Source: an uncultured Clostridia bacterium
GTDB taxonomy: Bacteria; Bacillota; Clostridia; Oscillospirales; Oscillospiraceae
Reading direction: 5' to 3'
DNA: 23,553 nucleotides
NCBI GenBank assembly: GCA_947383645.1
Contig: CANDEH010000030.1
Span: 1-23,553 of the forward strand
The position numbers and the translations under genes were made by a program. Under the pieces are notes generated by a model. The model had not been told where the DNA came from. It saw only the letters and a program-made list of their open reading frames with translations, and made no database searches. How positions within the stretch are numbered: the stretch's first letter is position 1; the number at the start of each line of letters is the position of its first letter. Positions 7,330 to 14,554 of the stretch are shown here, in pieces.

Positions 7330-7974
7330 ATGGTAAAAATTGCTCCGTCTATCCTCTCTGCGGATTTTGCAAATTTAGAGCGGGAGATCCGCCGCATTGA
7401 AACCGCCGACTACGTCCATGTGGATGTGATGGACGGCGTCTTTGTCCCCAATATCACGGTGGGCCTGCCTGTGGTTCGCTGCCTGCGGCCTGTCACTGCC
7501 CTGCCTCTGGACGTCCACCTGATGGTGGACCACCCGGTGCGCTATGTGGAGCAGTTCTGCGACGCCGGGGCGGATATTGTCACGGTCCACGTGGAGGCGG
7601 ACTCTCCGGAGCGCACCGCCCTGGCCATAGAGAAGATTCACGCCAGGGGGAAAAGGGCCGGGGTGGTTCTCCGCCCCGGGACGCCCGCCCAGGCGGCCCG
7701 CCCCTACCTTGCCGACTGCGACATCATCCTGGTGATGACAGTGGAGCCGGGGTTTGGCGGGCAGAAGTTTATGGCGGACATGATGCCCAAGCTCCGCACT
7801 CTCCGCGGCTGGATTGACGCGGAGAACCCCGGCTGCGAGCTGGAGGTGGACGGCGGCGTGGACCCGGTGACGGCGAAGGTGGTCATCGAAAACGGCGCCA
7901 ATGTGCTGGTGGCCGGCAGCGCGGTCTACGGCGCGGCGGATATCCCCGGCCGGATCGCGGAGCTGAGGGGGTAG
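7330..7974 (+). CDS. rpe: Ribulose-phosphate 3-epimerase
   Basis: A 214-residue TIM-barrel enzyme that interconverts ribulose 5-phosphate and xylulose 5-phosphate in the pentose phosphate pathway. Recognisable motifs in order: 'KIAPSILSADF' at the start, the metal and catalytic 'YVHVDVMDGVFVPN', 'LDVHLMVDHP', 'VEPGFGGQKFM', and the phosphate-binding 'LEVDGGVDP' with 'NVLVAGSAVYG'. The open frame extends upstream, but the ATG at 7330 gives the family N-terminus and follows AAAGGA. It is followed by recR after 6 bp, so the two are surely co-transcribed. Confidence 0.96.
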   Translation: MVKIAPSILSADFANLEREIRRIETADYVHVDVMDGVFVPNITVGLPVVRCLRPVTALPLDVHLMVDHPVRYVEQFCDAGADIVTVHVEADSPERTALAIEKIHARGKRAGVVLRPGTPAQAARPYLADCDIILVMTVEPGFGGQKFMADMMPKLRTLRGWIDAENPGCELEVDGGVDPVTAKVVIENGANVLVAGSAVYGAADIPGRIAELRG

Positions 7975-7980
7975 AGCGCA

Positions 7981-8580
7981 ATGGAGTACTTTCCCGCGCC
8001 GCTGGAGAACCTGGTGGAGCAGTTCCGCAAGCTGCCGGGGATCGGCGGCAAGTCCGCTCAGCGTCTGGCCTTCCACCTGCTGAGCCTTCCGGACGCCCAG
8101 GCGGAGGCCTTCGCCGCGGCGATTCTGGAGGCCAAGCGCACCGTCACCTGCTGCCCGGTGTGCCAGAACCTCACCGCCGGGGGGCTCTGTCCCATCTGCG
8201 CCTCCCCCCGCCGGGATCAGAACGTCATCTGCGTGGTGGCGGACCCCCGGGATGTGGCGGCCATGGAGCGCTCCAAGGAGTACCGGGGCGTTTACCATGT
8301 GCTCCACGGGGTAATCAGCCCCATGAACCACGTGGGCCCCGACGACCTGCACATCAAGTCCCTGCTGGACCGGGTAGCCGGGGGCACGGCGGAGGAGGTC
8401 ATTATGGCCACCAATCCCGACACCGAGGGGGAGGCCACGGCCATGTACCTGGCCCGCCTGCTGCGGCCCTTCGGCGTGAAGGTCACCCGTCTGGCCTACG
8501 GTATCCCCGTAGGCGGCCACCTGGAGTTTGCCGACGACGCCACGCTCATGCGCGCTCTGGAGGGCCGACAGGAGATATAG
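7981..8580 (+). CDS. recR: Recombination protein RecR
   Basis: A 199-residue RecR, partner of RecO in RecFOR-mediated repair. It has the N-terminal helix-hairpin-helix 'KLPGIGGKSAQRLAF' (17-31), a four-Cys zinc finger (C58, C61, C70, C73), a Toprim domain beginning 'VICVVADPRDV' with the acidic 'ATNPDTEGEATAMYL', and the C-terminal 'RLAYGIPVGGHLEFAD'. Length and order are standard. Its coupling to rpe rather than to dnaX is a little unusual. A hairpin terminator follows 64 bp later. Confidence 0.97.
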   Translation: MEYFPAPLENLVEQFRKLPGIGGKSAQRLAFHLLSLPDAQAEAFAAAILEAKRTVTCCPVCQNLTAGGLCPICASPRRDQNVICVVADPRDVAAMERSKEYRGVYHVLHGVISPMNHVGPDDLHIKSLLDRVAGGTAEEVIMATNPDTEGEATAMYLARLLRPFGVKVTRLAYGIPVGGHLEFADDATLMRALEGRQEI

Positions 8581-8643
8581 CTCTGCCGCGGTTCACATTT
8601 CTCTGCCCCAGGGGACGATCTATTTTTCTGTTTTTGCTGAAAA

Positions 8644-8677
8644 AACCGGGCGCAACCGCCAAAAGTTGCGCCCGGTT
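8644..8677 (+). terminator. Terminator-like hairpin after recR
   Basis: A perfect 13-bp stem, AACCGGGCGCAAC with GTTGCGCCCGGTT, 8-base loop, preceded by an A-run and followed by only a broken T-run (GGTTGATTT). It closes the rpe-recR unit before the next gene's promoter. Confidence 0.75.
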
Positions 8678-8679
8678 GG

Positions 8680-8708
8680 TTGATTTCCCGCCGCGATTCC
8701 GCTATTCT
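8680..8708 (+). promoter_or_regulatory. Candidate promoter of the membrane-tethered XRE gene at 8751
   Basis: TTGATT (8680-8685), 17 bases, TATTCT (8703-8708). It lies 43 bases before the ATG and immediately after the recR terminator stem. Confidence 0.5.
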
Positions 8709-8750
8709 GAGCGCAGGAAACCGGTTTGAACTTACCTTGGAGGAGACGCC

Positions 8751-10514
8751 ATGACATACGGAGCGGAAATCAAGCGGGGGCGGGAGGCCAGGTCCCTGAC
8801 CCAGGAGCAGCTGGCCGAGGCGCTGAACGTCAGCCGTCAGGCGGTGAGCAAGTGGGAGATGGACCTGTCCCGGCCCACACGGGAGAAGCTGGCGCGATTG
8901 TCGGAGGTACTGGACATTCCGCCGGAGATCTGGGAGACCATCGACGCGGAGCAGGCGGCGGCGGAGCAGCCGAAAAATGTTGCGAGGCCCTGGCAGATCG
9001 CCACCGCCGCGCTGGGGGTGCTGTGCCTCATTCTGGCGGCGTCCCTGGCAGCGGCTCTGTGGCCCAAGCCGCCGGAGGCCGCTCCCGAGGTTGACAACCC
9101 CGCAGGCCTGGGGGACCCCCTGCCCCCGGGCTCGGAGCCCACGGAGGTCTCCCCCTTTCCGGAGACCTTGTCCCTGGAGCCCTACCACGACTACGACTTC
9201 GGCGACTGGCCCTACGGGACCTATGACCGGGGGCTGCTGCCCATGCTGGATGAGGCGGAGGCGCTGATTGAGAATACCCTCTGGGAGGGCGTTTTGCAGG
9301 AGGCCGAAGGGGGTATCCCCACCTACCTGCGGATCGTCCGGGCGGAGCCCATGCCGGAGACGGCGGTGAACCCCAACGGCGGCAATCCCGACAAGCTGCT
9401 GTACAATATATACCTGCTCTACGCCATCCCGGACTCCAACGGGGACTATCTCTGGCAGATCGCTTTCCGCATGGCGGATAATATCCCCTGCACGGAGGCG
9501 GGGGAGGAACCGGCGGTAACGGCCTTCACCAACGTGCTGGGGAAGGAGGGCTTCCGGGTGGACCTCACCAGCTTCACGGGAGATCTGGACAGCTTCTATA
9601 TTACCCGGCGGCCCGGCGGGGCTCCGGCGCTGATGGTACTGACCGCGGGGACGGCTTGGGCGGTGGAGACAGACGTGGACGAGGACGGGGTGCTGGAGAT
9701 CGTCTACCCGGAGATCATCTTCACCCCCACCTACAGGGTCAGCATCATCGACACCGTGGCCGGGGAGGACGGGGCCTACCGCTACACTGTCGATCTGGGG
9801 GACCTTCCCGGCCTGTCCTTCGCCCCGGAGAAGGGAGGCTTTGTGGTCACCGACGGGCAGCAGGCGGTGATGGCCCGGTATATCCTGAAAAGCGGCCGCC
9901 TGGAGCGCCGCCCGGTGACGGACTTCACCGCTATGGACTACATCGACGCGGCGGACACCATCCTGACCTTTGTGACGGAGGATGCCGGCATTCTCTCCGA
10001 CGGGAAGGACCCGGACGAGGTGATTTACACCGGTACACACCGCATCACCCACCGGCAGCGGGCCTACCTGGCCCTGGAGGAGCTCTACCGGATGACCGGC
10101 CTGAAGGTCCACAGCTGCTATGTCGCCGCCAGCGAGTACGGGGTCTGCTTCTCCCTGCTCCCCGACGGCTTCAATCAGCGGTCCTTCTACTCGGCGCACC
10201 TTCCCGAGGCCCTGGGAGGCGTTGGCATCCCCAGCTTCCACATCACCTACCGGGAGATGGAGAACTGCGAGTGGTCCCCCCTGTCCGCCACAGATGCCGC
10301 CTGTCCCCCGGATGGGGCGGAGCGCGTGGAGGCCCTGAAATGGACCTACGACAGGATGTCCCTCTTCCGCACCGGTGAGGTGGAGCGCATCTCCGGGGAG
10401 GAGCTTACCTGCACCAACGGCGACCTGTTTCTGTGTACCCTTCAGAAGACGGAGCAGGGCTGGCTCCTCTCGGACCTCTACGGCCCCTACCCCGACGGCG
10501 AGGTGAACCACTGA
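8751..10514 (+). CDS. Membrane-tethered XRE regulator with large extracytoplasmic domain
   Basis: A 587-residue protein. Residues 5-60 are an XRE/Cro-type helix-turn-helix (LTQEQLAEALNVSRQAVSKWE). A single transmembrane helix spans about 82-103, and a Pro/Gly-rich linker (105-135) leads to roughly 450 residues outside the cell. The outer part has a DVDEDGVLE stretch at 308-316, resembling the calcium loops of FG-GAP/EF-hand-like repeats, and 'AYLALEELYRMTGLKVHSCYV' further on. The arrangement suggests an external signal controlling a DNA-binding domain, but the ligand and targets are unknown. The ATG follows TTGGAGGAG. It is transcribed alone, between a terminator and a long intergenic region. 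I do not recognise a named family for the outer domain. Confidence 0.85.
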   Translation: MTYGAEIKRGREARSLTQEQLAEALNVSRQAVSKWEMDLSRPTREKLARLSEVLDIPPEIWETIDAEQAAAEQPKNVARPWQIATAALGVLCLILAASLAAALWPKPPEAAPEVDNPAGLGDPLPPGSEPTEVSPFPETLSLEPYHDYDFGDWPYGTYDRGLLPMLDEAEALIENTLWEGVLQEAEGGIPTYLRIVRAEPMPETAVNPNGGNPDKLLYNIYLLYAIPDSNGDYLWQIAFRMADNIPCTEAGEEPAVTAFTNVLGKEGFRVDLTSFTGDLDSFYITRRPGGAPALMVLTAGTAWAVETDVDEDGVLEIVYPEIIFTPTYRVSIIDTVAGEDGAYRYTVDLGDLPGLSFAPEKGGFVVTDGQQAVMARYILKSGRLERRPVTDFTAMDYIDAADTILTFVTEDAGILSDGKDPDEVIYTGTHRITHRQRAYLALEELYRMTGLKVHSCYVAASEYGVCFSLLPDGFNQRSFYSAHLPEALGGVGIPSFHITYREMENCEWSPLSATDAACPPDGAERVEALKWTYDRMSLFRTGEVERISGEELTCTNGDLFLCTLQKTEQGWLLSDLYGPYPDGEVNH

Positions 10515-10789
10515 GCGGATTTTCCCTATTTTTCGCAGGGCTGAATACTTGTCAAATTTTTATATACCTTTAATCTATATGTTTATAGGGTTTTATGTGA
10601 TCGGCGGCAGCATTGGAACATGCAGGGCTGATTTCTGAGACGACAATAGTCTGTGCAAAGCACTGTGCCGCAGCGCATTCAGTGTTTTCGACAACATCCC
10701 CTATTATACGACAGGTTGTTCAAACAACACGGTTCGACGCAGGGCAGACGGTCAAATTTGCGCGAATCAGGTTTCCTGTCTCCGTGCAA
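10515..10789 (+). other. AT-richer intergenic region before the small peptide locus
   Basis: No gene supported. An AT-rich patch at 10549-10590 contains TTGTCA (10549-10554) with a poor -10 about 16 bases on. At 10715-10728 there is a GTTGTT-ca-AACAAC inverted repeat just after a TATTAT (10702-10707), which could be an operator beside a weak promoter for the downstream small gene. These sites are suggestive only. Confidence 0.35.
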
Positions 10790-10840
10790 CTTTTCGCATT
10801 TCCCGGCATAGAATATCGGGTAGTGTCAAAATGCGAAAAG
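10790..10840 (+). promoter_or_regulatory. Hairpin overlapping the ribosome binding site of the small peptide gene
   Basis: CTTTTCGCATTT (10790-10801) pairs perfectly over 12 bases with AAATGCGAAAAG (10829-10840); an inner CCCG/CGGG pair (10802-10805, 10817-10820) extends it. The 3' arm runs into the AAAAGGAGG Shine-Dalgarno sequence of the ORF at 10851, so folding could limit translation. It could equally be the 5' structure of a small RNA that ends at the terminator at 10954. Confidence 0.6.
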
Positions 10841-10850
10841 GAGGAAGCGT

Positions 10851-10925
10851 ATGGACCCAAAGGACCCCTGCGGCGATGTGGATGATCTGATCTATTCAGA
10901 CGACTGGTATCCCAGTGACCGATAA
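10851..10925 (+). CDS. Candidate 24-residue acidic peptide
   Basis: ATG preceded by AAAAGGAGG (6-base spacing) opens a 24-codon frame, MDPKDPCGDVDDLIYSDDWY then PSDR, ending in TAA. The peptide is very acidic, with one Cys and a cluster of aromatic residues. The stop codon overlaps the first bases of a strong terminator stem (10924-10954), and a hairpin touches its ribosome binding site, so the locus looks like a complete small transcription unit. I do not recognise the product. It has no leader/core pattern or maturation enzyme nearby to argue for a modified peptide. A small RNA with an incidental ORF is the alternative. Confidence 0.55.
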   Translation: MDPKDPCGDVDDLIYSDDWYPSDR

Positions 10926-10954
10926 AGCGGAGCGTGTTCAACACGCTCCGCTTT
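10924..10954 (+). terminator. Perfect terminator-like hairpin of the small peptide gene
   Basis: AAAGCGGAGCGTGTT at 10924-10938 is perfectly complementary to 10940-10954, giving a compact stem ending CTTT. Its last five bases (GCTTT) also form the first five bases of the next hairpin in the repeat element, so the two stems cannot form together at full length. Confidence 0.7.
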
Positions 10955-11135
10955 AGCTTGTCAAAAAAACCGATGGTTTTTTTGACAAGCTAAAGCAAAT
11001 TTCGGCCGATGGCCGAAATTTGTCGCTGTGCCTGAGCCGCGCAGCGGCGAAGAAATGCCCTTGGGGTACGGGCGGGCGATTTGACGCGAAAGGAACCCCT
11101 CTTGGGTTCCTTTCACACTATCCTCCTTACCGCCA
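10950..11135 (+). repeat. Structured intergenic repeat, copy C
   Basis: In order: a perfect 22-bp stem with a GAT loop (10950-10971 with 10975-10996; core AGCTTGTC/GACAAGCT); a perfect 12-bp stem with a GAT loop (10996-11007 with 11011-11022, CAAATTTCGGCC); a spacer; then a 58-base tail (11078-11135) starting GATTTGACGCGAAAGG that contains the 10-bp stem AAAGGAACCC/GGGTTCCTTT and ends CCTCCTTACCGCCA. The tail is identical to 17273-17330. It lies between the small peptide gene and an XRE gene. Confidence 0.9.
10961..11116 (-). CDS. Candidate micro-ORF in repeat copy C (51 aa)
   Basis: On the minus strand AAGGAGG is followed six bases later by GTG, opening VKGTQEGFLSRQIARPYPKG and continuing through the hairpins to a stop at 10961. 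The first 13 codons are shared with copy D and, with conservative or silent changes, copy A. Beyond that the three frames diverge and merely read the hairpins. There is no downstream gene on this strand for a leader peptide to control, so translation is doubtful. Confidence 0.25.
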   Translation of the reverse strand: MKGTQEGFLSRQIARPYPKGISSPLRGSGTATNFGHRPKFALACQKNHRFF

Positions 11136-11159
11136 TCCTGCTCTGTCCCTCCTTTGACG

Positions 11160-11179
11160 GACTGTAATAGACTGTAATA
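11160..11179 (+). promoter_or_regulatory. Direct repeat upstream of XRE gene promoter
   Basis: GACTGTAATA occurs twice in tandem with no gap, ending 21 bases before the -35 box of the XRE gene at 11289. It could be a binding site for an activator or for the gene's own product. Confidence 0.4.
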
Positions 11180-11200
11180 AAGCGGGGATGGAAAAGAATT

Positions 11201-11229
11201 TTGACATTCCCGCTGCCCCGTTGTAAAAT
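11201..11229 (+). promoter_or_regulatory. Strong sigma-A-type promoter of the XRE gene at 11289
   Basis: Consensus TTGACA (11201-11206), 17-base spacer, TAAAAT (11224-11229), 60 bases before the ATG. This is the best promoter match in the window. Confidence 0.75.
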
Positions 11230-11288
11230 GAATGCGATAGACATTTCTGTCCCCCTGCGGTACAGTGAAAGCACAGAGGAGGTGCGCT

Positions 11289-11957
11289 ATGGAGATTGGC
11301 CGGCAGCTGCGGCAGGCCCGGCAGGCCCGGGATCTGACGCAGGAGGAACTGGCGGAACGGCTGAAGGTCAGCCGGCAGACCGTCAGCAACTGGGAGAACA
11401 ATCGGTCCTACCCGGACATCGTCAGCCTGATCGCCCTCAGCGATCTCTACGGCCTCAGCCTCGACGAGCTTGTAAAGGAGGACAGACGTATGATAGACCA
11501 TCTGGAGGAGAGCACCAACGCGGTGCGGCAGCGGCAGAAGCTGTCCAAGCTGATAACGGTAGCCGTGTACCTGTCGATCTGGACACTGTGCCTGTTGAGT
11601 TTCTGGGGGAATCACTGGATGGGCGGATTTGTGGACGCCATGGGCTACTCGCTGCTGGTGTTCTATCTGATCCTGCCGGTGACCACGCTGGTGCTGTCCC
11701 TGTGGATTGGGCGGGACCGGGCCTGGACCGGGGAGCGGTGGCTGATGCTGCTGTTCTTCGGGGCCATGTACATGCTGGCTCCCTACGCCACATTCTCCCT
11801 GGCGAACGCCCTCTACAGCGGAAACCGCCGCCTGCCGGAGCTGGGAACGATGCTCCCCGGCATCCTCTGCGCCGCCGCCGGGATGGGGATCGGGAGCCTC
11901 CTGCGCCGGAGAGCGGAGCGGCGGAACCGCACAGCGCAACAGGGGGATGCCGCGTGA
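11289..11957 (+). CDS. XRE regulator fused to a four-helix membrane domain
   Basis: A 222-residue protein with an XRE helix-turn-helix at residues 1-62 (LTQEELAERLKVSRQTVSNWE) followed by a short charged linker. Hydrophobic segments at about 88-106, 117-140, 150-174 and 186-205 end in an Arg-rich cytosolic tail. The HTH is of the type often found N-terminal to membrane segments in Clostridia. Targets are unknown; autoregulation is plausible given the direct repeat before its promoter. The ATG follows GAGGAGG. An in-frame upstream extension lacks a site. A strong bidirectional-looking terminator lies 55 bp after the stop. Confidence 0.88.
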   Translation: MEIGRQLRQARQARDLTQEELAERLKVSRQTVSNWENNRSYPDIVSLIALSDLYGLSLDELVKEDRRMIDHLEESTNAVRQRQKLSKLITVAVYLSIWTLCLLSFWGNHWMGGFVDAMGYSLLVFYLILPVTTLVLSLWIGRDRAWTGERWLMLLFFGAMYMLAPYATFSLANALYSGNRRLPELGTMLPGILCAAAGMGIGSLLRRRAERRNRTAQQGDAA

Positions 11958-12011
11958 ATAAGCGGCATCCAAGACCGTTATGCCCTCCGGCAAGTTCCCG
12001 ACAAAATACAG

Positions 12012-12053
12012 AAAATTACCGGCCTGATTGTAGAATCAGGCCGGTAATTTTTT
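12012..12053 (+). terminator. Strong terminator between the XRE gene and mnmA
   Basis: A perfect 18-bp stem (12012-12029 with 12034-12051), 4-base GTAG loop, GGCCTGATT core, with four As before and six Ts after. It can serve the XRE gene on the plus strand and convergent mnmA on the minus strand. Confidence 0.9.
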
Positions 12054-12177
12054 CCGTCAGTCCATGTGGGAAAACGCAGGAGGGCCTGGATCGGGCACAT
12101 GCACACCCTGCCGGATCAGGTTCCACTCTTTTCTGTCCCGCCTTTTTTGCCGTCCCCCTGCCCCCTCTTCCCTCTCA

Positions 12178-13254
12178 CTACACTCCGGCGATGACGCCGC
12201 CGCCCAGGACCAGATCGCCGTCGTACAGCACCACCGACTGCCCCGGCGTCACCGCCCGCTGGGGCGTGTCAAAACGCACCCGCACCCGGCCGTCCGCCAG
12301 CACCTCCGCCACAGCCGCCGCGCCGCGCCGGCTGTGGCGGATCTTTGCCTCCGCCCGGACGGTCCCCGTCGGACAGGCTACGGACACCCAGTTAAACGCC
12401 TCCGCCGTCAGTGTGCTGCTGTAGAGATCGGCGTCGTCCCCCAATATTACCCGGTTATTCTCCCCGTCCTTGGCCACCACATACAGCGGGCGGTCCGCGC
12501 TGACGCCCAGTCCCCGCCGCTGGCCCCGGGTGTAGGCCGGCAGGCCCCGGTGGCGGCCCAGTACGCGCCCTTGCGCATCCACGAAGTCCCCCGGCTCCCC
12601 CACGTCGCCGCCGAAGCGCTCCAGGAAGGCCATATAGTCCCCGTCGGGCACAAAGCAGATGTCCTGACTGTCCGGGCGGTGGGCGCTCTCCAGCCCTGCC
12701 GCTGCGGCTATGGCCCTGACCTCCCCCTTCCCGTAGTCCCCCAGGGGCAGCAGCAGGCGGCTGAGCACCTCCTGTCCCAGGGGATAGAGAAAATAACTCT
12801 GGTCCTTGGCGGCGTCCGCCCCGCGGAGAAGCTGATACCGGTCTGAGGCGGCGTCGTAGCGAACCCGGGCGTAGTGGCCGGTGGCGATATAGTCGAAGTC
12901 CAACTCCTTGCCTCGCTGGAGCAGGGCGGCAAACTTCACCTCCCGGTTGCAGCTGATGCAGGGGTTTGGCGTCCGCCCTGCGCCATAGTCCGCCGCGAAG
13001 GGCTCCAGCACCGCCCTGCGGAAGGCGGCGCTGAAATTGAAGGGGAAGTGGTCCATTCCCAGGCGGTCCGCCGCCTTTCGGGCGGCCTCCACGTCCTCCA
13101 GAGAACAGCAGGTGCTCTCCCACTCCATCCCCAGCGCCCCATTGTCGAACAGCCGCAGGGTGCAGCCGGTAACCTGATACCCCTGCCGCTGAAGCAGCAC
13201 CGCCGCCGCCGAGCTGTCCACCCCGCCGCTCATCCCCAGCAGAACCTTCTCCAT
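12178..13254 (-). CDS. mnmA: tRNA-specific 2-thiouridylase MnmA
   Basis: A 358-residue enzyme that makes 2-thiouridine at the wobble position of tRNAs for Lys, Glu and Gln. The N-terminal PP-loop SGGVDSS is at residues 9-15. The two catalytic cysteines are C102 in 'NPCISCNREVKF' and C200 in 'RPDSQDICFVPDGDY', closely matching the numbering of the E. coli enzyme. 'YIATGHYAR' and the C-terminal 'RVRFDTPQRAVTPGQSVVLY' beta-barrel part are typical. The ATG at 13254 follows GGGAGG; the frame extends 15 codons further upstream without support. The gene stands alone, convergent with the XRE gene and divergent from the lipoprotein gene. mnmG at the right edge acts on the same tRNA position. Confidence 0.97.
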   Translation of the reverse strand: MEKVLLGMSGGVDSSAAAVLLQRQGYQVTGCTLRLFDNGALGMEWESTCCSLEDVEAARKAADRLGMDHFPFNFSAAFRRAVLEPFAADYGAGRTPNPCISCNREVKFAALLQRGKELDFDYIATGHYARVRYDAASDRYQLLRGADAAKDQSYFLYPLGQEVLSRLLLPLGDYGKGEVRAIAAAAGLESAHRPDSQDICFVPDGDYMAFLERFGGDVGEPGDFVDAQGRVLGRHRGLPAYTRGQRRGLGVSADRPLYVVAKDGENNRVILGDDADLYSSTLTAEAFNWVSVACPTGTVRAEAKIRHSRRGAAAVAEVLADGRVRVRFDTPQRAVTPGQSVVLYDGDLVLGGGVIAGV

Positions 13255-13283
13255 ACCGCGCCCTCCCGCTCTTTCCTGTCCGC

Positions 13284-13289
13284 AGTATA
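13284..13289 (-). promoter_or_regulatory. Possible -10 box of mnmA
   Basis: On the minus strand TGG precedes TATACT, an extended -10 arrangement about 30 bases before the mnmA start. No good -35 box is visible. Confidence 0.3.
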
Positions 13290-13322
13290 CCACATTCAAA
13301 CAGAAAATACCAGAGTGCCGTC

Positions 13323-13351
13323 TTGCGGCGGAGCTGCCTCCATGTTATAAT
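13323..13351 (+). promoter_or_regulatory. Candidate promoter of the lipoprotein gene
   Basis: TTGCGG (13323-13328), 17 bases, consensus TATAAT (13346-13351) with a TG one base before it (extended -10). It lies 72 bases upstream of the lipoprotein ATG. Confidence 0.6.
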
Positions 13352-13423
13352 AGTAAAAGAAAACAATTTTATGCCCGGTTTTATCCGCCATATCCACCCA
13401 CATCACCGAAGGAGGGACCACCC

Positions 13424-14245
13424 ATGACACTGCGCAGACTTCTGCCGCCTCTGCTGTGCCTGCTTCTGCTGACAGGCTGCGCCGCCCCGGAGGAGGACGG
13501 CCCTCTGTCCAACACCCCGCCGGCTGCCGGTGAGGCGGCGGACCGGGTGACGCTGTACACCTATGACGGGGAGACGGTTACCGCCCGGCGGGTTGCCGAC
13601 CGGGAGACGGGCGAGGCCGTCGCCGCCGCCCTCGCCGCTGTCAGCGCGCCCCAGTCGGAGGAGTGGACGGCGGACCGGACAGAGCTGCCGGTCTATGCTG
13701 TGGAGCTGCGCGGCCAGGACGACCAGATCATCCGCGGCGCCTGGTCCGGCGGCTATTGGGTCACCGAAGAGGGGACGGCCTTCCGCTTCGACCTCGACTT
13801 CTCCGCCCTGGAGACAACATACGCCTGGAGGGAAGCGAAGACCTATCCCTCCGTCACCGCGCTGCCCTGCGCCCGCGCCCTCTTTTGCTGTCGGGACGGC
13901 TGGCGGGGAGATCTGCTCACCCCGGCAGGTCCCCTGACTCCGGCGGAGGGGATCGCCATGGCGGTGACAGCTCTGGAGGACGGCCAGCTGTGCGCCGTGC
14001 TGCGCAACGAAACCGGGGAGGGGTACACATATGGGGAGAGCTTCTCCCTCCACGTGCTGCTGGACGGCGTTTGGCGGGACGTACCGCCCCGGAGCGACCT
14101 GCTCTTCAACCTCATCGGCCGCCCCCTTCCCGCCGGCGCGGAGAGGGACGTCCGCTTTGACATCGGTTTTCACTACGGCGACCTCCCCGCCGGACACTAC
14201 CGCGTCGTGATCTGCGACGACATCGCCGGGGAGTTTGACATATAA
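13424..14245 (+). CDS. Lipoprotein with C-terminal Ig-like domain
   Basis: A 273-residue predicted lipoprotein. The N-terminus MTLRRLLPPLLCLLLLTGC is a lipoprotein signal with lipobox LTGC and Cys19 as the lipidated residue, so the protein should be anchored outside the membrane. The middle (about 40-150) is an unrecognised domain containing 'YAVELRGQDDQIIRGAWSGGYW'. The C-terminal ~90 residues ('LCAVLRNETGEGYTYGESFS', then 'VPPRSDLLF', then 'YGDLPAGHYRVV') resemble the bacterial Ig-like domains found in small clostridial lipoproteins. The ATG follows GAAGGAGGG. It is transcribed alone. The ligand or partner is unknown. Confidence 0.85.
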   Translation: MTLRRLLPPLLCLLLLTGCAAPEEDGPLSNTPPAAGEAADRVTLYTYDGETVTARRVADRETGEAVAAALAAVSAPQSEEWTADRTELPVYAVELRGQDDQIIRGAWSGGYWVTEEGTAFRFDLDFSALETTYAWREAKTYPSVTALPCARALFCCRDGWRGDLLTPAGPLTPAEGIAMAVTALEDGQLCAVLRNETGEGYTYGESFSLHVLLDGVWRDVPPRSDLLFNLIGRPLPAGAERDVRFDIGFHYGDLPAGHYRVVICDDIAGEFDI

Positions 14246-14317
14246 CCGTCTCCTCCCCAGGGATAAAATCCGGAGTGCTGCCCGCGTCGGCAGCGCCGGA
14301 CAGGCCGAAATCAACAG

Positions 14318-14346
14318 TGGAAAAACCTGCAAATCTGTGATATAAT
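14318..14346 (+). promoter_or_regulatory. Candidate promoter of the E2-like/acyl-CoA ligase operon
   Basis: TGGAAA (14318-14323), 17 bases, consensus TATAAT (14341-14346) with TG one base before it, an extended -10. Confidence 0.55.
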
Positions 14347-14415
14347 AGAAAAGTTGACAAAATCGTGTCGGATGAATGCCCCAGCAGATGTTGGCCAGTT
14401 TGTTGAAAAACCGCA

Positions 14416-14434
14416 GGAATATCAAATATATTCC
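14416..14434 (+). promoter_or_regulatory. Inverted repeat in the operon leader
   Basis: GGAATAT (14416-14422) and ATATTCC (14428-14434) are perfect inverted repeats separated by 5 bases, about 70 bases downstream of the -10 box. The size and symmetry fit a dimeric repressor site, but no known operator is recognised. Confidence 0.35.
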
Positions 14435-14554
14435 CGGAAATTCTCAAAAGGAATTTACAAAAACCATCCCAGCCGGCGGATGATTTCGTCAACCGTCCTA
14501 CAATATCCCCTGCTCGAGGCCCCCTCCCATCAACAGGAAACGGAGATTTCACCT

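Larger units (their letters stand above)
14246..14554 (+). other. 309-bp leader region before the acyltransferase/ligase operon
   Basis: No gene supported. It holds, in order, a stem with arms TCCGG/CCGGA and GCTGCC/GGCAGC (about 14270-14300) that may end lipoprotein transcription without a T-run; a promoter at 14318-14346; a GGAATAT/ATATTCC inverted repeat (14416-14434); and the GGAG ribosome binding site of the operon. The leader from promoter to ATG would be about 200 bases, long for a simple operon. Confidence 0.55.

Noticed and set aside
8496..10511. Minus-strand frame of 671 codons opposite the large XRE gene
   Set aside because: It is antisense to a gene with a clear HTH and membrane helix, and its translation is biased and resembles no protein family.
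10515..10850. Riboswitch before the small peptide
   Set aside because: The hairpin at the ribosome binding site is clear, but I could not match the region to any known riboswitch core.
10613..10885. A 90-codon frame beginning TTG before the small peptide
   Set aside because: There is no ribosome binding site, it runs through the hairpin at 10790-10840, and it overlaps the better-supported 24-codon frame.
13284..13351. Shared regulator site between mnmA and the lipoprotein gene
   Set aside because: Both promoters can be seen, but no inverted or direct repeat between them suggests common control.
14354..14554. N-terminal extension of the E2-like protein from an upstream start
   Set aside because: The extension has no ribosome binding site, begins within the promoter area, and the family N-terminus fits the ATG at 14555.
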